A stretch of 64,000 nucleotides of DNA. It comes from Pelagophyceae sp. CCMP2097. Lineage: Eukaryota > Sar > Pelagophyceae. Below the pieces are notes generated by a model. It ran no database searches. It was given only the letters and a program-made list of their open reading frames with translations, and was not told the DNA's origin. The position numbers and the translations under genes were made by a program. This document shows positions 1 through 9,867 of the stretch, in pieces. The stretch lies in assembly GCA_026770575.1 (NCBI GenBank), contig MU657167.1, positions 905,900-969,899 on the forward strand, in the 5' to 3' direction. The first letter of the stretch is position 1. Each line of letters starts with the position of its first letter.

Positions 1-195
1 CGGCCCCGTGCTTGGCGTGCCGGCCGCGGCCAGCGCGCACGCGGCTTCCGCGTCGACGACCGCGCGCCTCGCGGCGGCGAGCGCGTCCTCGTGCCAGCGG
101 ACTTCGAGCTGTGCAATCAGCAGCGCAGCCGCCGCATCGTCCTCATCGGACCTGCGAGCCGCAGACGGAGAAGAGCCGTCGTGCGGCCTCTTCAT
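1..195 (-). CDS. 5' part of an unknown gene running off the left edge
   Basis: On the minus strand an ATG at 195 opens 65 codons without a stop up to the window edge. The peptide begins MKRPHDGSSPSAARRSDEDD and continues as an Ala/Glu/Arg-rich, helix-prone stretch. The basic start with an acidic patch would suit a nuclear protein, but there is no recognisable domain, so no function is assigned. It is arranged head-to-head with the GPI mannosyltransferase gene at 580, so the 384 bp between them is a plausible shared promoter. A plus-strand reading of the same bases is also open but has no better support. Confidence is limited because only the N-terminus is visible. Confidence 0.4.
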   Translation of the reverse strand, partial: MKRPHDGSSPSAARRSDEDDAAAALLIAQLEVRWHEDALAAARRAVVDAEAACALAAAGTPSTGP

Positions 196-579
196 CGCCG
201 CGCCGCCTCGAACAACCTCTGGGGGAGGTTGGGCGACGGTCGTACCGACCCCGGCACTGTCGGACCCTCGGCGGGACCGCGCCGGGACCGCGCAGCCCCG
301 GGTCAAGGTCGACCTCCGTTTTGGTCGCCTTTTAAAAAGGGCGCTTTTAATGATGTTTTTTAATAAACAGAGTTAACATGAATTTGCATCCAACCGATCC
401 AGATCCAATATTAATCTCGAGCTCGTTCGTCGCGTCGACGGGTCGGCCTTCTCGACGTCTAGATACGGTCTACGAGGTTCGAGCCCCCTCGGCAGCGTGC
501 GCAGACGCACGGATCGCCGCTCTCATCCGCCGCAGGGTGCCGCATTCCATGGCCGCGGCGCGTCTTCGGCGATAGCGCG
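196..579. other. intergenic region between divergent genes
   Basis: This 384-bp spacer separates a minus-strand start at 195 from a plus-strand start at 580. It contains a local AT-rich dip around 330-420 within otherwise GC-rich sequence. I see no RNA gene, clear TATA box or repeat. Short open frames here are not convincing coding sequence. Confidence 0.35.
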
Positions 580-2390
580 ATGGTGTGGGCCGGCCGCTGC
601 GCCCACGCGGGTGCGCTGCTCGCCGTGCTGGGCGCCGTCTTCTCGCGCGGCTACGTGCACCCCGACGAGTTTTTCCAGTCTGTGGAAATCGCCGCGCGCG
701 ACGTCCTCGGCTACCGCGTCTTCGTGCCGTGGGAGTGGGGTGCGTTCTTTCAGTCAGTGGAAATCGCCGCCCGCGCGCGCGTCCGCCACGCCGTCCGCCC
801 AGGCGGCGCCCTCGACGGCACGCAGCTCGCGCCGCGCGACTTTGGCGACTGCGTGCCCTGCCGCTCCGCCGCGTTCGCGTTCCTCGCCGCGCACGCGCCC
901 ATCAGGTGAGCTCCTCGGAGCCGCATCCGCCGCAGACCCTTCCCGGAATCTGTAGCCTCGTCGCGGCGGCGTCGGCCGTGGCGAAACGCGCGCTGCGGCT
1001 CGTGTTTGGAGGCGACGTGGCGTTCCCCACGCACTTTGCCTTCCCGACGCACTTTGCCGTCGTCGCGGCGCCGCGCCTCTGGGCCTGCGCGATATCCGTG
1101 GCGGCCGACGCGCTGGCCCAAGGCGTCTGGGCCGCCGCGGGCTTGGATTCGCGCCAAATTTCCTTGGCGCTCGCGCTCCACCGCACGTCCTGGACGTCCT
1201 GGGTCCTCCTCGCGCGGCCCTTTTCCAACACGTACGAGGCCCTCGCGCTTACGGCGGTGCGCCGCCCGCGCGGTTGCGGAGCCCCTCCACGTGGGCACTC
1301 GAGCGGCGGGCCGTAGGCGGCGTACCTCGCGATCGTGCGGCCGTCGCCGCTGCTCCTCGGTGCGCTGACGGCGTTTGCGACGTTTGCGCGCTTCACGTTT
1401 GCAATTTTCGCGGCGCCGCTCGGAATATTGTGCGTCGTCGCATCCAAGTGGCCGCTATCGTGTGCTTGCCGCGGCGCCGCGGGCTTTTCCGCGGCGGCAG
1501 CGCTCCTCTACGGCGTCGACGTCGCGTACCACGGCACTCCCGGGCTGACGCCGCTGGCGCACCTGCGCTTCAACGCCGACGCGGACAACTTGCGCCGGTT
1601 CGGCATCCACTTTCGAGGCACGCATTTGCTAGTCAATCTGCCCTTGCTCTTCGGCCCCCTCGCCTTCGTTGTAGCAACGCGCGGGCGGCGCTTGCTCCAA
1701 GGCGCCAATGCCGCACTCTTGGCGGTCATTTCGTCGGCGGCGCTCGGCTTGGCCGCGGTGTCGGTGGCGCCGCACCAGGAGGCGCGCTTCCTCCTCCCTC
1801 TGGGCCTCGCCGTCTTCGGCTGCGGCGGTCTAGCGCTCTCGCCGCGCGATGGCGCGCGGCCCCCGACGAGGTGGTTCTGGGCGGTCTGGGCCTGTTTTAA
1901 TATCGGCATCGGCGGCTTTTACAGCGCGGCACACCAGGCCGGTGTCACGCCCGCCCTGCGCTTCCTCGCGCGCCGCGGCCGTTTGGAAGCGAAGCAGCGG
2001 GCCGTCGTCTTCGTCGGCTGCTACATGCCGCCGCGGTCCCTCCTCGGAGGGTCAGGCGTCGTGGCGCACGACTACGAGGGCGCGGCCGAGGCCGGCGCCT
2101 TGCTCGAGGCGCTCGTAGGGCAGCCTGGCGCCGTCTCGGTCGCCGCGTCGGGCTCCGTCGACCTCGCGGGCATCCGCGCAAGCCTGGGCCGGTTCAGCGC
2201 GCGCCTGGAGCGTGTGAATACGTACGCGCCGCACTTTTCGGGAGAGGCGCTCCCGAGGACCGTCCGACAGCTCCACCTCGCGCTCTACGACGTCGTTTTC
2301 GAAGAAGCGCTCGACGACGTCGTTCAAAACGCACGGCTCACGCACGACACGTGCGACGCCGCGGGCGCGTGCGACGCGGCTCCGACGTAA
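580..2390 (+). CDS. PIGZ: GPI mannosyltransferase 4 (PIG-Z/SMP3-like), GT22 family
   Basis: Predicted ER membrane enzyme adding the fourth mannose to GPI anchor precursors, with dolichol-phosphate-mannose as donor. Three exons fit in phase: 580-905, 956-1256, 1317-2390 (566 residues; human PIGZ is of similar size). Exon 1 carries the GT22 signature YVHPDEFFQS near residue 27. Exon 2 has the family motif ending FSNTYEA. Exon 3 has a GALTAFATFARFTF segment and the luminal HQEARFLLPL motif near residue 355, and the protein is strongly hydrophobic throughout. Introns of 50 and 60 nt begin GTGAGC and GTGCGC. Oddity: the FFQSVEIAAR coding stretch occurs twice, 75 bp apart (about 670-700 and 745-775), as if duplicated inside the first luminal loop. 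PIGZ is favoured over PIGB because of the residues around HPDEFFQS, but the GT22 subfamily call is by eye. Confidence 0.85.
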
Positions 2391-2598
2391 AGCGGTCCCG
2401 TGAAATCTTACAGCCGCGGCGCTAGCTCGCCTTTTTCGTCTTGGGGCCCGCCGGCAGCGGCGGGAAGACGCCGGGTGAGCTCCGGTAGGCGAAGCTGCTT
2501 TCGAGCGCCTCGAGCGGGTCCTCGTCGGCCGCGCAAGCCTGCGGGGCGCGCGAAGATGGAGTGGAGGAAGGCTCACGCGACGCGACGTCAAGATAGAG

Positions 2599-3186
2599 TC
2601 ATCGCGCCGGCAAAGGGCGCACCTCTGTTTCCGGGGCGTCGAGGTCGAGCTTCGTCTCGATGCGGTCGCAGAGGTATAAAGCCAGGGCGGTCCAGGAGTA
2701 GACTGCGAGGAAGAGGAGCCTCCCGTGCGCGTCGTCTTCCAAAGCACATAAAGACTCGAAGCGCCGCGACCCGATCTGGGCCAGCAGCGCCAGCACGGCC
2801 AGCTGCGAGAGGCGCAGCAGCAGCCGCCGCAAACGTAGCACTTCGCCCAACGCAAACGCCGAAACGACCACGGCGTACGAACACACGAAACCCGCCAAAG
2901 CGCGCGAGACCGCCGGGTCGGCGGAGCACCTACGCGGAACCTTCCTTGCCCGGGTTGGTCGTCCCTGGGCTTCGACGCACGTGATGCGCGCATCGAATCT
3001 CCGCGGCGCGGCGATGGAGAGGCAGAGGATGAACATTGCGACCGACGACGTGATATGCAAACTTCGCGCCAGCGCGCCACCGTCCGTCGAAGCCCGCAGT
3101 ATGATGGACGGCGCGAGGTACGCGGCAAAGCTCAGCGACGCGCCGGCCCACAGTGCCAGCGCCAGGCCCCCATCCGAGACGGGCAT
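2599..3186 (-). CDS. small multipass membrane protein
   Basis: An ATG at 3186 starts a frame of hydrophobic segments: one near the N-terminus (LALALWAGASLSFAAYLAP), a second around SSVAMFILCLSIAA, a third around AGFVCSYAVVVSAFALGEV, and a fourth near LFLAVYSWTALALYL. A 51-nt in-frame segment at 2930-2980 starts GTGCGT and ends GTAG, matching other introns here; removing it gives 178 residues, while leaving it in gives an Arg-rich insert between helices. No family recognised. It ends 208 bp from the convergent GPI mannosyltransferase gene. The predicted topology is four helices with a short hydrophilic tail. Confidence 0.6.
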   Translation of the reverse strand: MPVSDGGLALALWAGASLSFAAYLAPSIILRASTDGGALARSLHITSSVAMFILCLSIAAPRRFDARITCVEAQGRPTRARKVPRRCSADPAVSRALAGFVCSYAVVVSAFALGEVLRLRRLLLRLSQLAVLALLAQIGSRRFESLCALEDDAHGRLLFLAVYSWTALALYLCDRIETKLDLDAPETEVRPLPAR

Positions 3187-3527
3187 GCCGCAGAGGCCGC
3201 GCGCCACTCGCGGCGCTCCGCTCGCGGCCCTCCTCGCACCCTCCTCGACTCGCGGGCCTCGCCGCCCTTTCGACCGCGGCGGAGCACCCGGGCCGGCGGC
3301 GGAAAGTATGACGTTTGTTGTTAAAGTGAATATCGCTGAACCGCCTGGCGCGGGCCCGCGCGGGCCCGCGCGCGCGAGCGCCGACGACGCGTCGACGCCG
3401 ACTGCCGGTCAACGACGGGCGTACAAGGCATCTTTCCTCGAACGCCGGCGTCCGGGCTTCCAAAGGCTCCGCAAGGTCCGCGCGGCGAGGGTGCCTCGTT
3501 TCATTATCGTTACGTTTGCGACCCGCG
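3187..3527. other. intergenic spacer with GC-rich low complexity
   Basis: This 341-bp stretch lies between two minus-strand genes. It includes a short alternating GC-rich run near 3350-3375. I see no coding, RNA or mobile-element signal beyond short shadow frames. Confidence 0.35.
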
Positions 3528-6233
3528 TCAGCGGAGGCTGACTCGGGAGAGGAGGGCGCCGATTTGTTGTTGCCTCGCGCGGCCCATGCCCGAGCCACCG
3601 TCGCCTTCGGGTCTGTCGCCGGGCCGCCGGAGATGAGCGCGCCTCGCGGGCAATGGCGCGGCCGCGGGCGGCTGCACGGCGTCGCGCGGGCCGAGGTGGC
3701 CGTCGTCTGCGAGGCGCCGGAGCGCTTTCACGTAGTGCGCGCGGCTCGATGCAGCGTTGCGCGGCGCGAGCCGGTCGTAGACGAAGAGGCAGGCCTCGGC
3801 AATAGCCGACGCTGGCCTTTCGGCCTGGTGGTCGCACGGCAGAAGGAGGAGCGCCGAGTCGCCGCCGTGCGCGGCGTGGAGCTGCCTCGCGTGCCGCGGC
3901 GCAACAAAGTCGTCGAGCGCGCCGTGCATGAACAAAGCCGGCGTCGCCGAGTGCCGCAGATTGGCCACGTGCCGCTCTGGTGCCACGTCGTAGATATCGA
4001 ACGCCGCCCGGTGCCGCACTGACGCCCGCACGAGGCCGAGCGCCGCCTCGGTCACGGCGGCGGTGACCAGGTCGACTCTCGCCGCCTCGCCGCCCGCGTT
4101 TGCTACCGCGGCAGCGGGCGCGCGCGCTTTGGCGACGAGCTCGCGGCAGAGCTGGACGAGCGACGCGTACGGCGAGTCCGCGACCACCGCCGCGACGCAC
4201 GGGTCGCGCGTCGCGGCATAGAGCAGCGCCGTCGAGGCGCCCATGCTACGGCCCCAGAGCGCGACGCGGCCGACGAGTTGCCGCCGCCGCAGCTCGTCGA
4301 CCACCGCCGCGACGTCGTCGCGCTCGTAGTGGCCCAGCGACACAAACTCGCCGCCAGAGTTGCCAGACCCGCAGCAATCAATGGCGCACAGCGACATGCC
4401 GCCCAGTGACAGCCTAGGAGCGTTTTCAGTGGAACATAGGGCGCTCGCCTCCACTTTCCGCGGCGACGTCGGACGGCGTTGGTCTCGGACGGCAGGAATA
4501 TCTCACGGTCGCAGGAGCGGGAGCGCGCCGAGTCGGTTGCAGGCGTTGCCGTGGACGAAGACGACGCAGGGCGGCGGTTCCTCCGAGTCGACGATTGGCA
4601 CCCATATGGAGGCTCGGACCTCGAGGCCCCGCTCGTTGGTCACGCGCAGGTCTTCACGGTGCACGGCCACGCCGGTCTTGCCGCCCTTTTGCCGGACGGA
4701 AAAATCGGCGACGCCGAGGCGCTGCTCGTCGTAAAACGCGCGCGGCGGCCGGATGATGACCTTGATCAAATTTTGGTACGCCGCCTTGACGTCGGGCCCC
4801 GCCAGCGCCAAAGCGCGCTCCGGTAAAGAGTCGCCGAGCTCCGTGGCCGGCTCCGAGGCACGCAACGGCGCGCTGCTGGGCGCCGAAAGCGGCGCCAGCG
4901 ACAAAAAGGGCCGCTCCTGCCCTTCGGCGGTTCCGTCTGCGCCCGGGAGTTGGAGGCCCGTGGTGCGTGTGAATGACGACGCCACGCGCTGGTACCACCC
5001 GCTCGGCGCCGCGTCGGGCCACGCGTTTTCGCTTGCCGCGTCGCGCGCGGCGAAACGCGATGCCTCTGCGCGCGCGGCGTGCCTCGAGTCTGCGAGTGAG
5101 GCCCACCAACTACACGTGGCCGCGGGTGCCTCGAACCGCAGCTGCAGCGCGCCGCCCGCGCGGCGCCGCAGGTCGAGGGTGCATTTCTCCTCGCAGCGGA
5201 TCGAGGCCACGTCGCGGAGGAAGAGCAGCGTGCGCCGCGCGAAGACGGCCTCGTGGCGCGTGTACGTCAGACACTGGGGTTCCGAGTCGTCGAGCTCGAG
5301 CCAGACGCGCACGCTCGTGCCGTCCCGCGAGGCTAAAGCGCCCCAGCCCGTGCGCTTCTTCGAGGCGGGCGCGTCGACCGACTCGGGCAGCCCGCGCGGG
5401 AGCGGCGCGCCATCCGGGGCACAGTGAAGCGGTGCCAAAGCCCAACTCGCCTCAGCATCCGACTCATCGCCCGACTCATCCGACTCGTCCTTCTCCCCTT
5501 GCGGCGTATTCAAGCTCCGCCACTGCGGCGCGCAGGCCCGGGAGAGGCACGCCTGCGCGGCCAAAGCGTCGAGCGTATCCTCGCCTTGGGAACAGGCGGC
5601 CCGGAAGGAGAGACCGAGCTCGTCCACGTCCAACGCGACCATGTGCTTCATGCCGCCGTTGGCGCGCGCCTCGCGGTCCAAAGACCGCTCGTCGACGACC
5701 AACGGGTGCCTCGCCGCCGCCGCGACAAAGTCGAGAAATTGAAATTCGTCGACACGGTCGTCCGTCGCGTGCTCGCCAAACAGCGCCGCCAAAGCAAAGC
5801 GCGTCGCGTCGCCGGCCTGCTGCGGCCTGAGGCGCAGCAAGCGCCGGCCCGTGAGCATGCAGTGCTCGCAGTCGCCGCACCGCAGCGAAAACGGCACCGC
5901 AGACGCGCCTAGACGGCAAAGCTTCCGAGACATTCATCGCCTCGCCGTGTGCTCACCGTCGTGGGCCGTGGCGCAGTCGGTGCAGACGACGTCGCCGCAG
6001 ACGGCGCAGTTGACCGCGCGGCCGCCGTTTGTAGCGTCGTGGCCATTTTGGCCTCGAAGGGTGTCCGCCGCGAACGCGACGCCGCACAACGCGCAACCCG
6101 CCGCGCGCGCCCGCGGCGCGGCGAGGCCGCGGCGCTCCGCGTGCGCCGCAGCAACCTCGCGCGCCAGCAGCGCGCGGCACGCGGCAGAGTGCGCCGCCGA
6201 CGCCGCGCACGCCGCAGCGACGGGCGCGACCAT
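3528..6233 (-). CDS. FYVE-like zinc finger / PH-like / alpha-beta hydrolase fusion
   Basis: Three exons join in phase: 6233-5957 (start uncertain), 5908-4507 and 4413-3528; introns begin GTGAGC and GTGAGA and end CTAG or GTAG. The product is about 854 residues. The N-terminal part has a FYVE-like Cys pattern (CALCGVAF, then CAVCGDVVCTDC, then CGDCEHC) that is completed only after splicing. The middle has a segment ending RRTLLFLRDVASI and a Trp-containing helix that resembles a PH domain. The C-terminal third is a serine hydrolase: FVHGNACNR strand-loop, GRSMGAS nucleophile elbow near residue 614, HGALDD aspartate loop near 721 and CDHQAER histidine near 755. This suggests a lipid-targeted hydrolase acting at endomembranes; the substrate is unknown. 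The frame is also open upstream to an acceptor at 6306, so further 5' exons are possible. Confidence 0.7.
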
Positions 6234-7108
6234 CGCGCACACTTTGCTCGCCACCTCGCGCCCCGCACACGAGCAGAAGCGCGCGCTCGCTACGAGCGTC
6301 ACCACCTGCGGCAGGTGTCACGCCGGCGCGGCCCGTGCGGCGACGCGGGGAGGGCACCATGTGCTGCGAATGGAGAGTGAACACGCGCCAATGCACGCCG
6401 TCGCTCCTACGCGCAAGACCGTCGCGCAAGCGACCACCGAAACCCACGACAAGGGGTGCGCACGTGTACAAGGGGCTGACGTCCCACGTATCCTAGGGCA
6501 CACAACATGCGTCAGAGGCACACAACAGACGTCAGAGGAAAGGGCGCTCCCTCGATGCAACGAGACGGCAAGGGTCGACGCGGAGACGCGCCGCGGCCCC
6601 GGGCGGCCTAGAGGGACGTCTCGAGGCCGGTCCGTCTTCGAGGGAGGACCCGGCCATTCGCACCGTGTCTTGGCCGCGCGCCGCGCGGCAGCCCTACGCA
6701 CAGTCGACTTCCCTCGCCGCCACGGCTGCGGCCGGTCGTTCCATCGCCGCCGCGGCTGCGGACGCACGCCATGGCCGCGTCGCAGCCCTCGGCGCTCGTC
6801 TCGACGTGCTGCGGCACCTCTGCACCTGCGCCAGGGAAGGCCTCGGCGACGCAGGCGACGCAACCTTGCGCATCGACGCCCGCGAGTGTTCCCACCTGCG
6901 GCGAGCCGCGGCCCGGCGGCGCAGTAGAACAGGCACGGCGCCTCCTCCTCGGCCCACGCCGTCGTCAGGGGCAGGCCGGGCATCTCCGGCTTCCTGACTC
7001 GAATCCTCCGATCAGAGCAGCAGACGTTTACAATGGTCACGTCGACCTCGCATTTAGGCCCCCTTGTGACGATCGGGTGACGACCCGGTGTCACGGTCGG
7101 TGCCTCGC
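6234..7108. other. divergent intergenic region with a possible minus-strand exon
   Basis: This stretch separates the FYVE-like/hydrolase gene (-) from the next gene (+). On the minus strand, 6895-6608 reads openly after a CGCCGCAG acceptor-like end (VGTLAGVDAQGCVACVAEAF...), and could be a 5' exon of the hydrolase gene or part of an unplaced small gene. I could not connect it in phase to a start. An imperfect direct repeat of a GGCACACAACA-type word occurs near 6498-6535. Nothing else is supported. Confidence 0.25.
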
Positions 7109-8607
7109 ATGGCGGCTTCTCCCACGGAGCCGAGCAGCCTGCGGTCTCCCTTCGACAGGACGGTGCTGCTGACCGTGTTCTGGGAAGGCACAGCCAATAC
7201 CATCCTACCGCCGACGACGCAGATCGGCCTCTTCGCGGTGAGGCGCCCACGGGAGTGTTCCTTGGACCGCTCGACGCCCGCTCCTTGGACCGCTACCTTT
7301 CCGCAGGCGGCGTGCCCTGCGCACGACGTCTCGCGGGGCTTTGCTGCGGGGCTGCTCGACGACTCAAAGGCGACGGACTTTAAGGTGACCTTCGACGGCT
7401 GTAGCGTCACTAACGGCCTCCCCGGCCTCCTCTTCGGCGCCGGCCTCCGCGACCAGGCCGCGGTCGTCGCCGAGCGCATACACGTGCGTTTCTACGTATA
7501 CGGACTCGGGCGCACGCACCCTTCTTAGGCCGTGCTCAAAGTCCGGCCGTCCGTCGTCGTGAACGTTTTAGGGCTGAGCCGCGGCGGCATCGGCGGCATC
7601 TTCCTGGCCCAGGCTTTGGCAACGTCCGAGGCCCAGGAAAGAATCGCGCTCAACATGCTGCTCTTCGACCCTGTGCCGGGCGACCAGACGTGGTCCGGGT
7701 TTCCCTTTACGGGTTTCTACGGCCGCGACGTCTCCGATTGCAAATGCCTCGAGCGCGTCGTCGCCCTCTATCCACACGAACCGCTCCCGGACGTCGCCTT
7801 CCACGCCCCAGTCCTCATAGTCTATCCCGCAGCCTGCCGCGTCGAGGAAGACGTCACACTCGGCTGCCACCAGGGCGCGTTGTTCGCCACGCGCTACTCG
7901 TCGCACAAAGTGTGAGTCTTCTGCCTTTGCCGGTGTCTTTGAGCTCGGTCCCGTCGCTGCGACGGCATTTCGACTGCATTTCGACGGCATTTCGACTGCA
8001 TTTCGACTGCATTTCGACTGCATTTCGACTGCATTTCGACTGCATTTCGACGAGGCACGTGGCGTCGAACCTCTCCTTTCTCCGCATCGCCGACTTCCTC
8101 ACCGAGGTGCGGCTTCGAGCGCCGCTCGCTTCGCGTTCGACCTCTGACGCAGGTCGGCACGCGGCTGAACCTGGCCGCGAGCTTTGCGTATCAGCCGTCC
8201 GCGGCCGACTGCCTAAACATCTACCGCGCGGCGCTGGAGCAGGAAGCGCCGACGCGGCGCACGCTCCACGACGGCCGCGGTGCGCGCCTCTTTCCACCGC
8301 GCCGGGACGGGACGCGCCTGCCTCTTTCTGCCGCGTCGGGAAGAAACGCATGGCGGCAAAACGTTTGATGCACGCCCTCGCAGGCCTCGGGCGCGTAATC
8401 GTGCGCAACAGAGACGGCCAGTATCTCAACCAGCACCACGAAAAGCTCGAGCGCGCCCTCGAGTCAGTCCCTATGATGCCACTCGCCGTCGGTCCATCAT
8501 TCGTCGGTCAATCCTTCGTGCATAGGCGCGACGCGCCGGGGCAGGATGCGTGGGCTGAGGCCCTGGCGCCGCTGCCGAGGTACATGCTCGCCATCACATC
8601 TCGCTGA
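7109..8607 (+). CDS. alpha/beta-hydrolase-like protein with GLSRGG elbow
   Basis: Five exons fit in phase: 7109-7483, 7529-7911, 8055-8106, 8153-8279, 8384-8607 (386 residues). The start is the ATG of MAASPTEPSS. Exon 1 encodes TVFWEGTANT and FDGCSVTNGLPG-type stretches; exon 2 has a hydrophobic strand followed by GLSRGG, a nucleophile-elbow pattern, and then LLFDPVPGDQ. Such a pattern is seen in serine hydrolases related to the DUF2235 group, so a lipase or esterase role is possible, but the substrate is unknown. The last exon has VRNRDGQYLNQHHEKL, possibly the catalytic-His region. Intron 2 (7912-8054) consists mostly of an 11-bp tandem repeat. All donors begin GTG and three begin GTGCG. 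Family assignment is tentative; gene structure is better supported. Confidence 0.6.
7964..8051 (+). repeat. 11-bp tandem repeat inside an intron
   Basis: Eight consecutive copies of TGCATTTCGAC, with two copies starting GG instead of TG. The array fills most of intron 2 (7912-8054) of the surrounding hydrolase-like gene and ends three bases before the splice acceptor. Confidence 0.9.
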
Positions 8608-9069
8608 AGCAAACTAACAGACCCGCGCCGTCGTGGCCCGAGTTGACGGAGAAGCGCCACGCAGCCACCGCGTCTTCCTCCATCGCCGCACGCTGAAGAA
8701 ACGCCGTCGGAGCCGGCGTGAACCGTTGCAACGCCGGGCCCGCGGAGCCACTCCGTCGGCCCGCCGGAGCCCGCGCCCCGCGGTTACCGTGGCCGCGGCA
8801 CGCCTGCAGATGCCGCAACACGGCCGCTGAGGGCGCGACACGGCCGCCACGCGGTAGACCGAGGCGTACGCGCCTAGCTCAGTCCTTGTTCTCAAGCCCC
8901 CCTGCGACGCACCTCTTCCAAGAAAGGTCCCCAGCTCGCGATCGTAGCATGCTCGTAAATGGTCAGGGGTAACCAAAAAAAGATTTACTGTTCACCCTTG
9001 CTGCAAGATCGATAGGAATGTTGTAGTCACAGTGTCAGCCACTTTGGTTGTTCTTGAAACCCTTTTTTG

Positions 9070-9132
9070 AGGACCCGAAGGGTCCTTGCCGTTTATTCAA
9101 CGTCAGTTTACGGCAAGGGCCCTTCGGGTCCT
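9070..9132. repeat. 23-bp inverted repeat (hairpin)
   Basis: Arm 9070-9092 begins AGGACCCGAAGGGTCC and pairs with 9110-9132, which ends CCTTCGGGTCCT; one of 23 pairs is mismatched and the loop is 17 nt. The left arm also contains its own GGACCC-GAA-GGGTCC mini-hairpin. The word CCTTCGGGTCCT recurs at 9519-9530. Function unknown: terminator, small RNA precursor or remnant of a transposable element. Confidence 0.75.
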
Positions 9133-9160
9133 TTGATTGAAGGATTACCAGGGGCAATTA

Positions 9161-9191
<31 letters not shown>

Positions 9192-9212
9192 TTGTCTGTC
9201 TGTCCGTCCGTC
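9161..9212 (+). repeat. TGTC/TTTG tetranucleotide microsatellite
   Basis: About 13 copies of TGTC with occasional TGTT and TCCG variants. It lies just downstream of the hairpin in the AT-rich island. Confidence 0.9.
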
Positions 9213-9263
9213 GCCGGGTCCATCCGTGAGGTTCCACCTTTGGGAAGAAAAAAACAGCAACTC

Positions 9264-9435
9264 GGCCGATTTAGCGATTGGTGGTTGATGCGATCGCTAA
9301 AATTGGGAGTTGAGGTCGAGCAGGAGCCTCATTGGAATCATCATAGAAGAAGTTTTTGGTCACAGGTTCGAATCTGGTCGGCCGCAAAAAAAAGAAAAAT
9401 AAATAGCTCAATAAGAAATAAAATAATAAAAATAA
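9264..9435 (+). mobile_element. tRNA-derived SINE-like sequence or tRNA pseudogene
   Basis: GGCCGAT at 9264-9270 can pair with GTCGGCC at 9377-9383 as a seven-pair acceptor-like stem (one G-T). Just before the 3' strand is the B-box-like word GGTTCGAATCT, and the 3' strand is followed by GCA and a long A-rich tail (9386 to about 9440). An A-box-like TTAGCGATTGGTGG lies just after the 5' strand. D, anticodon and T arms do not fold canonically and the span is about 120 nt, so it is not a functional tRNA by eye. A tRNA-derived retroposon fits best. I found no second copy or clear target duplication in this window. Confidence 0.4.
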
Positions 9436-9867
9436 AGATAAGGAGGATTTGAAAGTTCAGCGATTAGTTAAATAATTTCAATTATTTACGTGGGCATTGC
9501 AATGGGATTTGGCTGTATCCTTCGGGTCCTCCGTGTGCCTCCGGCGCGCTCTTGTAATCAGAACACACGCTGCGTCCCGCGATGTAGAGAAGCCGAGTGC
9601 TGCACACCGTCGCCGTCGAGTCGGAGCGGCGAACCTTCGCGCGTGGACCCGCGAGGTGGCCTGGACACCGAATTCGAAAACGGAGTTGGGCGTCGTCTGG
9701 AACGTCCGGGGCACTGCTCCTCCTCGAGGTCGGTCCCTCCCGTGGAGCGCGATCATTTTCCGTCGACGTGCTTGAAAGTTTGTTCTCAAAATCGCCAGAA
9801 ATGTTCTTTGAAACTGCAGCCGACCGACGTCGCGTGTGGGCGCGCACGTATTCTCCAGAGGGCGGCT

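Larger units (their letters stand above)
8608..9867. other. AT-rich, repeat-bearing intergenic island
   Basis: A 1.26-kb spacer between two plus-strand genes, clearly poorer in GC from about 8970 to 9500 than the surrounding sequence. It holds a 23-bp-arm hairpin (9070-9132), a TGTC microsatellite (9161-9212), a tRNA-like and A-tailed segment (9264-9435) and a small AT palindrome (9471-9488). A minus-strand frame ending at 8594 (about 8821-8594) is open but lacks recognisable features. Confidence 0.5.

Noticed and set aside
476..500. GGTTCGAGCCCC word as a tRNA T arm
   Set aside because: The flanking bases do not form a T stem or acceptor stem, so it was treated as chance.
8594..8976. Minus-strand frames overlapping the hydrolase-like gene end
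   Set aside because: Short open frames including MEEDAVAAWRFSVNSGHDG; no splice partner or motif found, so not called as a gene.
9264..9383. Functional tRNA gene
   Set aside because: Acceptor-like ends pair, but D, anticodon and T arms cannot be folded canonically and the span is too long without a clear intron; treated as SINE-like instead.
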